Source of the DNA: Gammaproteobacteria bacterium
Lineage (GTDB): Bacteria > Pseudomonadota > Gammaproteobacteria > S012-40
NCBI GenBank assembly: GCA_015491615.1
Contig: WFVN01000178.1
Span: 1 to 18,592 of the forward strand
Direction: 5' to 3'
DNA length: 18,592 bases
The translations under genes were made by a program, and so were the position numbers. Positions 5,916 through 12,700 of the stretch are shown here, in pieces. The notes under the pieces were generated by a model. It was not told where the DNA came from and did not search any database. It was given only the letters and a program-made list of their open reading frames with translations. Position 1 is the first letter of the stretch. The number at the start of each line of letters is the position of its first letter.

Positions 5916-7907
5916 GTGAGCCTGCCCGCCATCCACTCCAGCAAGGACCTGGTTCGCCTCTTCTTCACCTATCGGCGCCCGGCCGTCTATGCTGGCGTGG
6001 GCGTCCTCCTGGGGGTGATCCTGCTCCTCGCCCTGTTCCCCCCGCGCTACACCTCCGATGCCCGCCTGCTGGTGAAGCCCGGGCGGGAGAACGTCGCCCT
6101 GCCGGTGGAGCTCATGGGGCGCGCGGTGGTGACCGCCCCGGGGGGCGTGCGCGACTATCTTCTGGACGAGGAGGCCTTCCTCACCAGCGAGGCGCTGGTG
6201 GCTCCCCTGGCGCGGGAGCTGGCCGACCGTCTCACCGCTGCCTCCCCCCCCGAAGGGGTATGGGAACACATCAAGGCGGTCCTCAAGGGCACCGTGCGCT
6301 GGACGGTGGAGCAGGCCCGCGCGGTCCTGGAGGCCCTCCGCCTGCTCGACCCCGTACCGCTCGAAGAATCGGTCGAACAACGCCTGCGCAAATACTTCGA
6401 AGTGAGCCACGAGGCCGGTTCCAGCGTGCTGGAGTTGCGTTTCACCTGGAAGGACCCGGCGGTGGCACAGATGGTCCTCGACGCCTGGGTTCGCCACTAT
6501 CTGGAACGGCGTGCCCAGCTCATGGACACCCCCGAGGTGCATGCCTTCTACCGCCAGCGCCTGGCCGACAGCGAGGCGCGCCTGCGCGAACTGGAGGCGC
6601 GCCTGGGCGAGCTGCGCCAGCGCATCGGCGCCCTGGACGTGGACCAGGCGGCGCGCGAACTCAACGAACGCATCACCACCCTGGAAGGGGCGCGGGACGA
6701 GCTGCGTGCCCGTCTCGCCGGCATCGAGGCGCAACTGGCCGAGGCCAAGACGCGCCTGGCGGAGACTCCCAAGGAAGTGGTCACCCGCCGCGAGACCGGC
6801 CTCAACCCCAGCGTCGAGGACATCCGTCGTCGCCTCCTGGAGGCACGCCTGGAGCGAGAGCGCTTGCTGCGCACCTTCCGCCCCGACGCCGAGCCGGTGA
6901 AACTGCTGGAGCGCAGCATTCGCGAAATGGAAGCCTGGCTGGAGAAGGAACCGGAACGCATCGCCCGCAAGGAGACCCTGGCCCCCAACAAACTGGCCGA
7001 GGCCCTCTCCCTGTCGGTGCAGGAACTGACCCTGAGCCAGGCGCGCCTGCGCGCCGAGCTGGCGCAGAAGGAGGCGCAGATCCACGAACTCGCCCAGCGC
7101 CGCGACCGGCTCCTGGCCATGGAGGCCGAGCGCGCCGAGGTGAGCCGCCGCCTGGCCACCGAGAAGGAGAGCTACCGCGCCTACGCCGCCGCCCTGCAGC
7201 AGGCCCGCCTGGACGAGGCCCTGGACCGGGAGCGCATTTCCAACGTGGTGGTCATGCAGGCGGCCAGCTACAACCCCGCGCGCAGCTTCCCCAAGACCCT
7301 GCCCGTCCTCGCCGCCACCCCCTTCCTGGCCCTCGCCGCCATGCTCCTCACCGTGTGGCTGGCGGCCCTCCTGGACCGTAAGGCACGCAGCGGCGAGTTG
7401 GTCCAGCGCCAGGCCGACGTCCCCCTCCTGGCGGACATCCCCTTGCCCCAGCCCGGGGTCGAGCCCGAGGTCATCGGCAAGGCCTACTACGACCTGTGGT
7501 CCGCCCTGGAGCTGTACGACCCGCCCCCCGAGGGCAAGGTGGTGGGCCTGGTGAGCTGGCTGCCCGGCGACGACGTGGCGCAGATCGTCGAAGGACTGGC
7601 CCGCCTGTGCGAGGCCAGCCGCGTGCCGGTGCGCAAGACGCGCAACCCCGAGGCCCTGCCCGCCCCCGGCGAGGTGGTGCTGGTGGAACTGCCGCCCCTC
7701 AAGGGCCTCCCCGCCGACCGCCTGGTGGACTGGCACCAACTGGACGAGGTGGTCCTCGTGGTGCAGGCGGAGCGCACGCCGTTGCCGGTGGTGCGCCACG
7801 CCCTGCACGTCCTGCGGCGCGCCTGCGGCAACGCCGTCAAGGGCGTGGTCCTCAACGGCCGGCGCCTGGTGATTCCCCCGCGCCTGTACCGCTGGTTGTC
7901 GTCGTAG
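5916..7907 (+). CDS. Wzz-type chain-length determinant with degenerate BY-kinase-like domain
   Basis: A 663-residue inner-membrane polysaccharide co-polymerase, GTG start, one base after the export gene stop. It has a short cytoplasmic N-terminus, TM1 at about 23-41, a Wzz periplasmic base (FPPRYTSDARLLV) and long coiled coils (about 200-285 and 300-440). The proline-containing SYNPARSFPKTLP and TM2 (about 462-486) follow. A cytoplasmic C-terminal domain then tracks the fold of Wzc/CpsD tyrosine autokinases: KAYYDLWSAL (522-531), KVVGLVSWLPGDD (541-553), VVLVELPPL (587-595) and VKGVVLNGRR (641-650). The Walker A GxGKS/T is absent (PGDDVAQ in its place) and there is no C-terminal tyrosine cluster. 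I therefore infer a catalytically dead or ATP-independent relic fused to an otherwise normal co-polymerase. Family certain; loss of kinase activity inferred. Confidence 0.9.
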   Translation: MSLPAIHSSKDLVRLFFTYRRPAVYAGVGVLLGVILLLALFPPRYTSDARLLVKPGRENVALPVELMGRAVVTAPGGVRDYLLDEEAFLTSEALVAPLARELADRLTAASPPEGVWEHIKAVLKGTVRWTVEQARAVLEALRLLDPVPLEESVEQRLRKYFEVSHEAGSSVLELRFTWKDPAVAQMVLDAWVRHYLERRAQLMDTPEVHAFYRQRLADSEARLRELEARLGELRQRIGALDVDQAARELNERITTLEGARDELRARLAGIEAQLAEAKTRLAETPKEVVTRRETGLNPSVEDIRRRLLEARLERERLLRTFRPDAEPVKLLERSIREMEAWLEKEPERIARKETLAPNKLAEALSLSVQELTLSQARLRAELAQKEAQIHELAQRRDRLLAMEAERAEVSRRLATEKESYRAYAAALQQARLDEALDRERISNVVVMQAASYNPARSFPKTLPVLAATPFLALAAMLLTVWLAALLDRKARSGELVQRQADVPLLADIPLPQPGVEPEVIGKAYYDLWSALELYDPPPEGKVVGLVSWLPGDDVAQIVEGLARLCEASRVPVRKTRNPEALPAPGEVVLVELPPLKGLPADRLVDWHQLDEVVLVVQAERTPLPVVRHALHVLRRACGNAVKGVVLNGRRLVIPPRLYRWLSS

Positions 7908-7909
7908 CC

Positions 7910-9085
7910 ATGGACATCCTCTACCTCTCCCCCGCCGACTGGCATGGGGTACGCGGGCGTTTCCAGCACCTGGCCGAGCGCTTCGCCGGCGACGGCCACC
8001 GCGTCCTCTACTGCGACGGCCTGGGGGTGCGCACCCTGCGCGTGCGCGACCTGCCGCGGGTGAAGGAAAAGCTGCGCGCCGCCTTCGCCGGTCGCGCGCC
8101 CGTCGCCCGCGAACCCCTGCCGGACGGGGTCTCCCTCGCCCATCCCCTGGCCCTGCCCCTGCCGCGCTGGGCGCCGGTGAAAGCGGTCAACCGCCGTCTC
8201 CTGCGCCGGCAACTGGCGCGCGCCCAGGCCGAGCACGGCGTCACCCCCGGCCTCGTCTGGCTCAGCTACCCCCACCCCGACCTGGTGGCCATTCTCGACC
8301 AGTGGCCGGACGCACACGTGGTGTACGACTGCGTCGATGCCTGGGACCAGTTCGCCGGCGCCTACCCCGACCTGGCGGCGGCCGAGCGTATCCTCCTGGA
8401 GCGGGCCGACGTGGTCCTCGCCACCGCCCCGGCCCTCGCCCGGCGCCTGGCCCGCCACCACCCGCGCGTGCACCACGTGGGCAACGGCGTAGACGTGGCC
8501 CGCTTCCAGGGGGAGCCGCTCCCGCCCGAGGACCTGGCCGCCATCCCCGGCCCGCGGGTGGGCTTCGTGGGCAACCTGGCCCACTGGGTGGACATGGCCC
8601 TGGTGGAACGCCAGGCCCGTGCCCTGCCCGACGTGCACTTCGTCCTCGTGGGGCCCTGGCAGCGCCCCGAAGCGCCGCCGCGCCACCCCAACCTCCATTT
8701 CTTGGGGGCGCGGCCCTACGCCCGCATCCCCGCCTACCTGGCCCACTTCGACCTGTGCCTCATCCCCTTCGAGGACTCGCCCCTGGTGCGCGCCGTGGAC
8801 CCCCTGAAACTGTACGAATACCTGGCCGCCGGGCGGCCGGTGGCCTCCACTCCCCTGCCGTCCGCCGACCCCGGCCTGCGGGACGCGGTCCATTGGCTCT
8901 CGGGGGACGAGAGCGACGTCGACACCGTGCGCCGCGCCCTCGCCGGAGACGACGCCGAGGCGCGAGGCCTACGCCGCCGCCTGGCCGCCGCCCACGACTG
9001 GTCCCGCCGCTACCGGGACATCCTCGCCCACCTGGCGGCGGCGGGTCTGGACCTGAATGGAGGAGGTTTGCGACATGCCGGTTGA
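7910..9085 (+). CDS. GT1/GT4-type glycosyltransferase (TuaH-like)
   Basis: A GT-B fold glycosyltransferase of 391 residues that should extend the repeat unit on the cytoplasmic face. The N-terminal strand MDILYLSPADWHG and VVYDCVDAWDQF (137-148) resemble the TuaH group of teichuronic-acid-type transferases. VGNGVDVARF (190-199), VGFVGNLAHWVD (217-228) and DPLKLYEYLAAGRPV (297-311), with Glu303 in the donor-site helix, are standard GT-B C-terminal motifs. The ATG is two bases after the preceding TAG and has no clear Shine-Dalgarno, so translation is probably coupled. The reading frame is open far upstream, but that part overlaps the co-polymerase gene and is not coding. Donor sugar cannot be told from sequence. 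Confidence 0.87.
   Translation: MDILYLSPADWHGVRGRFQHLAERFAGDGHRVLYCDGLGVRTLRVRDLPRVKEKLRAAFAGRAPVAREPLPDGVSLAHPLALPLPRWAPVKAVNRRLLRRQLARAQAEHGVTPGLVWLSYPHPDLVAILDQWPDAHVVYDCVDAWDQFAGAYPDLAAAERILLERADVVLATAPALARRLARHHPRVHHVGNGVDVARFQGEPLPPEDLAAIPGPRVGFVGNLAHWVDMALVERQARALPDVHFVLVGPWQRPEAPPRHPNLHFLGARPYARIPAYLAHFDLCLIPFEDSPLVRAVDPLKLYEYLAAGRPVASTPLPSADPGLRDAVHWLSGDESDVDTVRRALAGDDAEARGLRRRLAAAHDWSRRYRDILAHLAAAGLDLNGGGLRHAG
9061..9066 (+). promoter_or_regulatory. Shine-Dalgarno deciding the start of the alpha/alpha-barrel gene
   Basis: AGGAGG lies eight bases before the ATG at 9075. This favours that ATG over the in-frame ATG at 9057, which precedes the site and has no ribosome binding site of its own. 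Confidence 0.65.
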
Positions 9086-10238
9086 AGCCGAACGCCAACC
9101 CTGGAACCGACTCGCTCGCCGCGCCCTGGCCGACCTGCGCGGCGACGACCACCCGCGCGCCGACGACCGGGACCATCTGGACGCGGTCATGGCCTGGCTG
9201 GCGCGCGCCCACGACGCCGCCCACCCCGGTGTCGCCGCTGGCTACCACTGGCTGCGCGGCTGGGACGGCGCCTACCCCGAGACCACCGGCTACATCATCC
9301 CCACCTGTCTGCGCTACGCCCGCCTCACCGGCGACGACGCCTGGCGCGATCGGGCGCGGCGCATGGGGCGCTGGCTGCGCGGCGTGCAGCGCCCCGACGG
9401 GGCCATCCCGGGGCGTGGGCGCAAACCCAAACCGGTGGTCTTCGACACCGGCCAGGTGATCTTCGGCTGGCTCTCCCTCCACCGCCTGGAGGGGGACGAG
9501 ACGGCCCTCGCCGCCGCCCGCCGCGCCGGCGACTGGCTCCTGGCGGTGCAGGAGGGCGACGGCGCCTGGCGCCGGCACGAATTCAACGGCGTCGCCCACG
9601 CCTACAACAGCCGCGTCGCCTGGCCCCTGTTGCTGCTCACCGAGGCCACCGGCGAGGACCGCTACCGGGCCGCCGGCGAGCGCTTCCTGCGCTGGGCCCT
9701 GGCCGGTGCCCAGGAGGACGGCTGGATCGAACACATGGCCTTCGCCCCCGACGAGGCCCCCTTCACCCACACCCTCGCCTACACCCTGGAGGGCTTCTGG
9801 GCCGCCGCCCCCCACTGCGACCCCGAGTTGGGCGAGGCCCTGCGGGCGGCGGTGCGCCGCGCGGTGGAGGCCATCGGCCTGCGCTACCTGCAGACCGACG
9901 CCCGCCCCCAACTCCCCGGGCGCCTGGGGCCCGGTTGGCTCCCCAAGGGGGACTACGACTGCCTCACCGGCAACGCCCAACTGGCACGCCTGCTCCTGTG
10001 GATGGCCGAGGAGGTGCCGGCGGGGCCCTACCGGGAGTGGGCCGATCGCCTCCTCGCCTCGCTCGCCCGCCACCACGACCTGCGCCCCGGGCACGACGGC
10101 ATCAGCGGCGGCATCGCCGGCTCCAACCCCTTCTGGGGCGGCTACCTGGGGGGCTGGTATCCCAACTGGGCGGCGAAGTTCGCCGCCGACGCCTGGATGG
10201 CCCGCCTGGGCGTGTGTGAGCCGGCGGCGGTGGGATGA
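9075..10238 (+). CDS. Alpha/alpha-barrel (six-hairpin-glycosidase-like) protein of EPS loci
   Basis: A 387-residue, mostly helical protein with repeated helix-pair units, suggesting an alpha/alpha toroid like six-hairpin glycosidases, polysaccharide lyases or N-acylglucosamine 2-epimerases. Conserved-looking patches include FDTGQVIFGWL (123-133), AYNSRVAWP (176-184), HTLAYTLEGF (232-241), GDYDCLTGNAQLA (292-304) and GGIAGSNPF (345-353), followed by YPNWAAKFAADA (362-373). No signal peptide or membrane helix is seen, so it should act in the cytoplasm. That is odd for a glycan-cleaving enzyme and may point to a repeat-unit or nucleotide-sugar role. It overlaps the preceding gene by 11 bases and is the last gene before a terminator. 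Related proteins recur in EPS clusters under unreliable names; I do not assign a reaction. Confidence 0.8.
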   Translation: MPVEAERQPWNRLARRALADLRGDDHPRADDRDHLDAVMAWLARAHDAAHPGVAAGYHWLRGWDGAYPETTGYIIPTCLRYARLTGDDAWRDRARRMGRWLRGVQRPDGAIPGRGRKPKPVVFDTGQVIFGWLSLHRLEGDETALAAARRAGDWLLAVQEGDGAWRRHEFNGVAHAYNSRVAWPLLLLTEATGEDRYRAAGERFLRWALAGAQEDGWIEHMAFAPDEAPFTHTLAYTLEGFWAAAPHCDPELGEALRAAVRRAVEAIGLRYLQTDARPQLPGRLGPGWLPKGDYDCLTGNAQLARLLLWMAEEVPAGPYREWADRLLASLARHHDLRPGHDGISGGIAGSNPFWGGYLGGWYPNWAAKFAADAWMARLGVCEPAAVG

Positions 10239-10250
10239 GGGTGCCCATGG

Positions 10251-10292
10251 AAGCAGAAAAGGCCGCTCCGGTGGAGGAGCGCCGCGATTTTT
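10251..10292. terminator. Bidirectional rho-independent terminator between convergent genes
   Basis: The hairpin has stem CGCTCC (10264-10269) pairing with GGAGCG (10276-10281) around a six-base loop. It is extended by GG/CC past a single bulged C. On the plus strand it is followed by a five-T run at 10288-10292. On the minus strand it is followed at once by TTTTCTGCTT. It sits 22 bases after the alpha/alpha-barrel stop and about 40 bases after the wecB stop, so it can end both transcripts. Confidence 0.7.
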
Positions 10293-10321
10293 GTCGCCGA
10301 CACGCGGCTGCGGTGGGAAAT

Positions 10322-11443
10322 TCAGGCGAAGAAGCGCTCGATGTGGGTGCGGATGCGCGACGCCGCACGCCCGTCCCCGAAAGGGTTGGCGGCGCGCGCC
10401 ATGGCCCGGTAGGCCGCCGGATCGGTGAGCAGCCGGTGCGCCTCGGCGACGATGCGTTCGGGGTCGCAGCCCACCAGGCGCGCCGTTCCTGCCGCCACCG
10501 CCTCCGGTCGTTCGGTGGTCTCGCGCAGCACCAGCACCGGTCGCCCCAGGGCCGGCGCCTCTTCCTGCACCCCGCCGGAATCGCTGAGGATGAGGTCGCT
10601 CGCACGCATGGCGTGGACGAAGTCCAGGTAGTCCAGGGGGGGGACCAGGTGTGCCCGCGGATGTCCGTCCAGACGCTCGCGGACCACCTTCGCCACCGCC
10701 GGATTCAGGTGCACCGGGACCACCACCCGGGCGCGCGGATGGCGGGCCAGCAGCGTCTCCACCGCCTGGCACACCGCCGCCACCCCGGGACCGTGGTTCT
10801 CGCGCCGGTGGCAAGTGAGGAGCAGGCGCGGCCCCCGGCCGGCGAAGGCCGCCTCCAGGGGCGCGGGCAGGCGGTGGGGTCGTTCCAGAATGGCGTGCAG
10901 GGCGTCCACCACCGTGTTGCCGGTGACGTGCACGGTGCTCGGGTCCACCCCCTCGCCCAACAGGTTGTCCCGCGCCCATTCGGTGGGGGCGAAATGGAGC
11001 GCCGCCAGGCGCGTGGTCATGAGACGGTTGGCCTCCTCCGGGAAGGGGTGGGCCAGGTCGCCGGTGCGCAGCCCCGCCTCCACGTGCCCCACCGGGATGT
11101 GCCGGTAGAAGGCGGCGAGGGCGGCGGCGAAGGTGGTGGTGGTATCCCCCTGCACCAGCACCAAGTCCGGCCGGCGCCGCGCCAGGAGGGCGTCTACCCC
11201 TTCCACCACGCGGGCGGTGAGGGCGGCCAGGTCCTGGCCCGGGCGCATTACCGCCAGGTCCTCCTCGGGGTGGATGGCGAACAGCTCGAGGACCTGGTCC
11301 AGCATTTCCCGGTGTTGGCCGGTGACCACCGTCTCCACCCGGAAGCGCCGCGGTGGTTTCTCCAGGGCGCGCACCAAGGGGGCCATCTTGATGGCCTCGG
11401 GACGGGTGCCGAACAGGAGCAGGACCTTGATGGGTAAGGGCAT
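10322..11443 (-). CDS. wecB: UDP-N-acetylglucosamine 2-epimerase (non-hydrolysing)
   Basis: A cytosolic GT-B-like epimerase of 373 residues that interconverts UDP-GlcNAc and UDP-ManNAc, supplying a sugar for the polysaccharide. Motifs: FGTRPEAIKMAP (11-22), VQGDTTTT (97-104, Asp100), HVEAGLRTGD (120-129, Glu122), PFPEEANR (133-140, Glu136), TCHRREN (210-216, His212) and SDSGGVQEEAP (287-297). These match the catalytic Asp95, Glu117, Glu131 and His213 of the E. coli enzyme. The ATG at 11441-11443 gives the usual family N-terminus. A much longer open frame upstream runs antisense to the next gene and is rejected. It is the only EPS gene on the minus strand. No wecC-like dehydrogenase is nearby, so the sugar is presumably used as ManNAc unless wecC lies elsewhere. 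Confidence 0.95.
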   Translation of the reverse strand: MPLPIKVLLLFGTRPEAIKMAPLVRALEKPPRRFRVETVVTGQHREMLDQVLELFAIHPEEDLAVMRPGQDLAALTARVVEGVDALLARRRPDLVLVQGDTTTTFAAALAAFYRHIPVGHVEAGLRTGDLAHPFPEEANRLMTTRLAALHFAPTEWARDNLLGEGVDPSTVHVTGNTVVDALHAILERPHRLPAPLEAAFAGRGPRLLLTCHRRENHGPGVAAVCQAVETLLARHPRARVVVPVHLNPAVAKVVRERLDGHPRAHLVPPLDYLDFVHAMRASDLILSDSGGVQEEAPALGRPVLVLRETTERPEAVAAGTARLVGCDPERIVAEAHRLLTDPAAYRAMARAANPFGDGRAASRIRTHIERFFA

Positions 11444-11474
11444 GGGAAAAAATCCAGTTTTCGTGAGCCGCCCC

Positions 11475-11503
11475 ATGGTCGGGGAGGTGTACCGGGAAGT
11501 CAA
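11475..11503 (-). promoter_or_regulatory. Likely sigma-70 promoter of wecB
   Basis: On the minus strand TTGACT (11498-11503) is a five-of-six match to the -35 box. After exactly 17 bases comes GACCAT (11475-11480), which keeps the key A2, A5 and T6 of the -10 box. Transcription would start near 11468, about 25 bases before the chosen wecB ATG. The more upstream ATG at 11474-11476 would fall at the -10 box, supporting the shorter start. Confidence 0.4.
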
Positions 11504-11515
11504 CGGGGGGCGGAC

Positions 11516-12700
11516 ATGAAAATGGCCTACGTCTCCCCCCGCCCCCCCGAGGCCTCCGGCATCGCCGATTACGCCGAGCACCTGGCGCGCGCCCTGGAAG
11601 GCGCGGGGGTGAAGGTGACGGCGGGGCTGCCCTCGCCCCTGGAGGCCCCCGATCCCGCCGCCGTGCGCCGTCACGCCCGCCATCTGGCGGCCCTGCCCGT
11701 GGACCTCTACCATTTCGAGCTGGGCGGCGGTCGGGTGCGCCATTTTCTCGTCCTGCGCGAACTGTTGGCCCTGCGTCCGGGGCGCCCTGTCACCGCCACC
11801 GTCCACGACCCCGAGCGTCTCGCTTGGCGCGCCTGGGGGCTGAGCCGTTTCGAGGCCTTGCCACGCCCGCTGCAACAGGCCGCCACCCTTGCCACCGACC
11901 CCCTCTCCCGCCACCGCGAGCGGGCCATGGCCCATGCCTTGGATCGCCTGGTGGTCCTCACCGAGGGGGGGGCCGAAGGGCTGCGGCGGTGGATGCGCCT
12001 GCCGCCGGAGCGCATCGAAGTCATCCCCCACGGGGTGGCCGAGGTCCCGTACCGGGAACCACCGCCGCCGCCGCCGTTGCGGGTCCTGTTCTTCGGCTTC
12101 CTCTACCCCGGCAAGGGCATCGAGGACCTCCTGGACGCCCTCGACTGGGTACGGCGCGAGCGCCCGGCCCATTTTCTCCGCCTGCGCCTCACCCTGGCCG
12201 GCGGGTCCCGCCCCTCCATGCTGCTACGCGGGCGCAGCGACTACGTGGCCCACCTGCGCGCCGAGATCGCCCGCCGCGGCCTGGAGGAACGGGTGGACTG
12301 GGCCCTGGACCTGCCGGAGACGGAGATTCCGCGCCTGTACCAGGATCACCACCTCCTCGCCCTGCCCTACCGAGATTCGCGCAAGATCGGCCTGTTGGGG
12401 CGCTTCCTGGGCTCCAGCGGCGCCCTCTCCTGGGCCATCGCCTGCGGTCGCGGGGCGTTGGTGAGCGATGCCCGCGCCCTCGCCGGCGAGGTAGCGCGGG
12501 GCAACGGCGCGGTCTTCCCTCAGCGTGACCCTGCCGCCCTGGGGGCGCGCCTGGCCGAGCTGGCCGCCACCCCCGAGATCGTCTTCTCCTGGGCGGAACA
12601 CGCTGCCCGTCTGGCTCGCGAACGCACCTGGGCGCGGGTGGCCGGATGTTTCGTGCAGGTCTTCCGATCGACCCTGGAAAAACGAGGAAAAGCGGCATGA
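11516..12700 (+). CDS. GT4-family glycosyltransferase
   Basis: A GT-B fold glycosyltransferase of 394 residues, first gene of the second plus-strand operon. The N-terminus shows the typical PPEASGIADYAEHLA (10-24). The C-terminal half has ERIEVIPHGV (165-174), VLFFGFLYPGKGIEDLLDAL (190-209) and a GSSGALSWAIACGRG donor-site region near 300-315. The classic EX7E pair is not obvious, as in some GT4 branches. A run of six prolines (182-187) marks the inter-domain linker. The ATG follows a G-rich Shine-Dalgarno (GGGGGG, five bases away). The 72-base gap to divergent wecB must hold its promoter, but only a weak candidate (TTGATG/AAAAAT, 15-base spacer, 11427-11453) is seen. It ends in an ATGA overlap with the glycosidase gene. 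Confidence 0.85.
   Translation: MKMAYVSPRPPEASGIADYAEHLARALEGAGVKVTAGLPSPLEAPDPAAVRRHARHLAALPVDLYHFELGGGRVRHFLVLRELLALRPGRPVTATVHDPERLAWRAWGLSRFEALPRPLQQAATLATDPLSRHRERAMAHALDRLVVLTEGGAEGLRRWMRLPPERIEVIPHGVAEVPYREPPPPPPLRVLFFGFLYPGKGIEDLLDALDWVRRERPAHFLRLRLTLAGGSRPSMLLRGRSDYVAHLRAEIARRGLEERVDWALDLPETEIPRLYQDHHLLALPYRDSRKIGLLGRFLGSSGALSWAIACGRGALVSDARALAGEVARGNGAVFPQRDPAALGARLAELAATPEIVFSWAEHAARLARERTWARVAGCFVQVFRSTLEKRGKAA

Noticed and set aside
5823..7808. 661-codon minus-strand open frame opposite the co-polymerase
   Set aside because: Shadow frame caused by GC bias. The plus-strand gene has unmistakable Wzz architecture.
11444..12172. N-terminal extension of the wecB reading frame
   Set aside because: The extra 243 codons are antisense to the GT4 gene starting at 11516. 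WecB proteins begin just before the GTRPEAIK motif, and a promoter-like site lies between.
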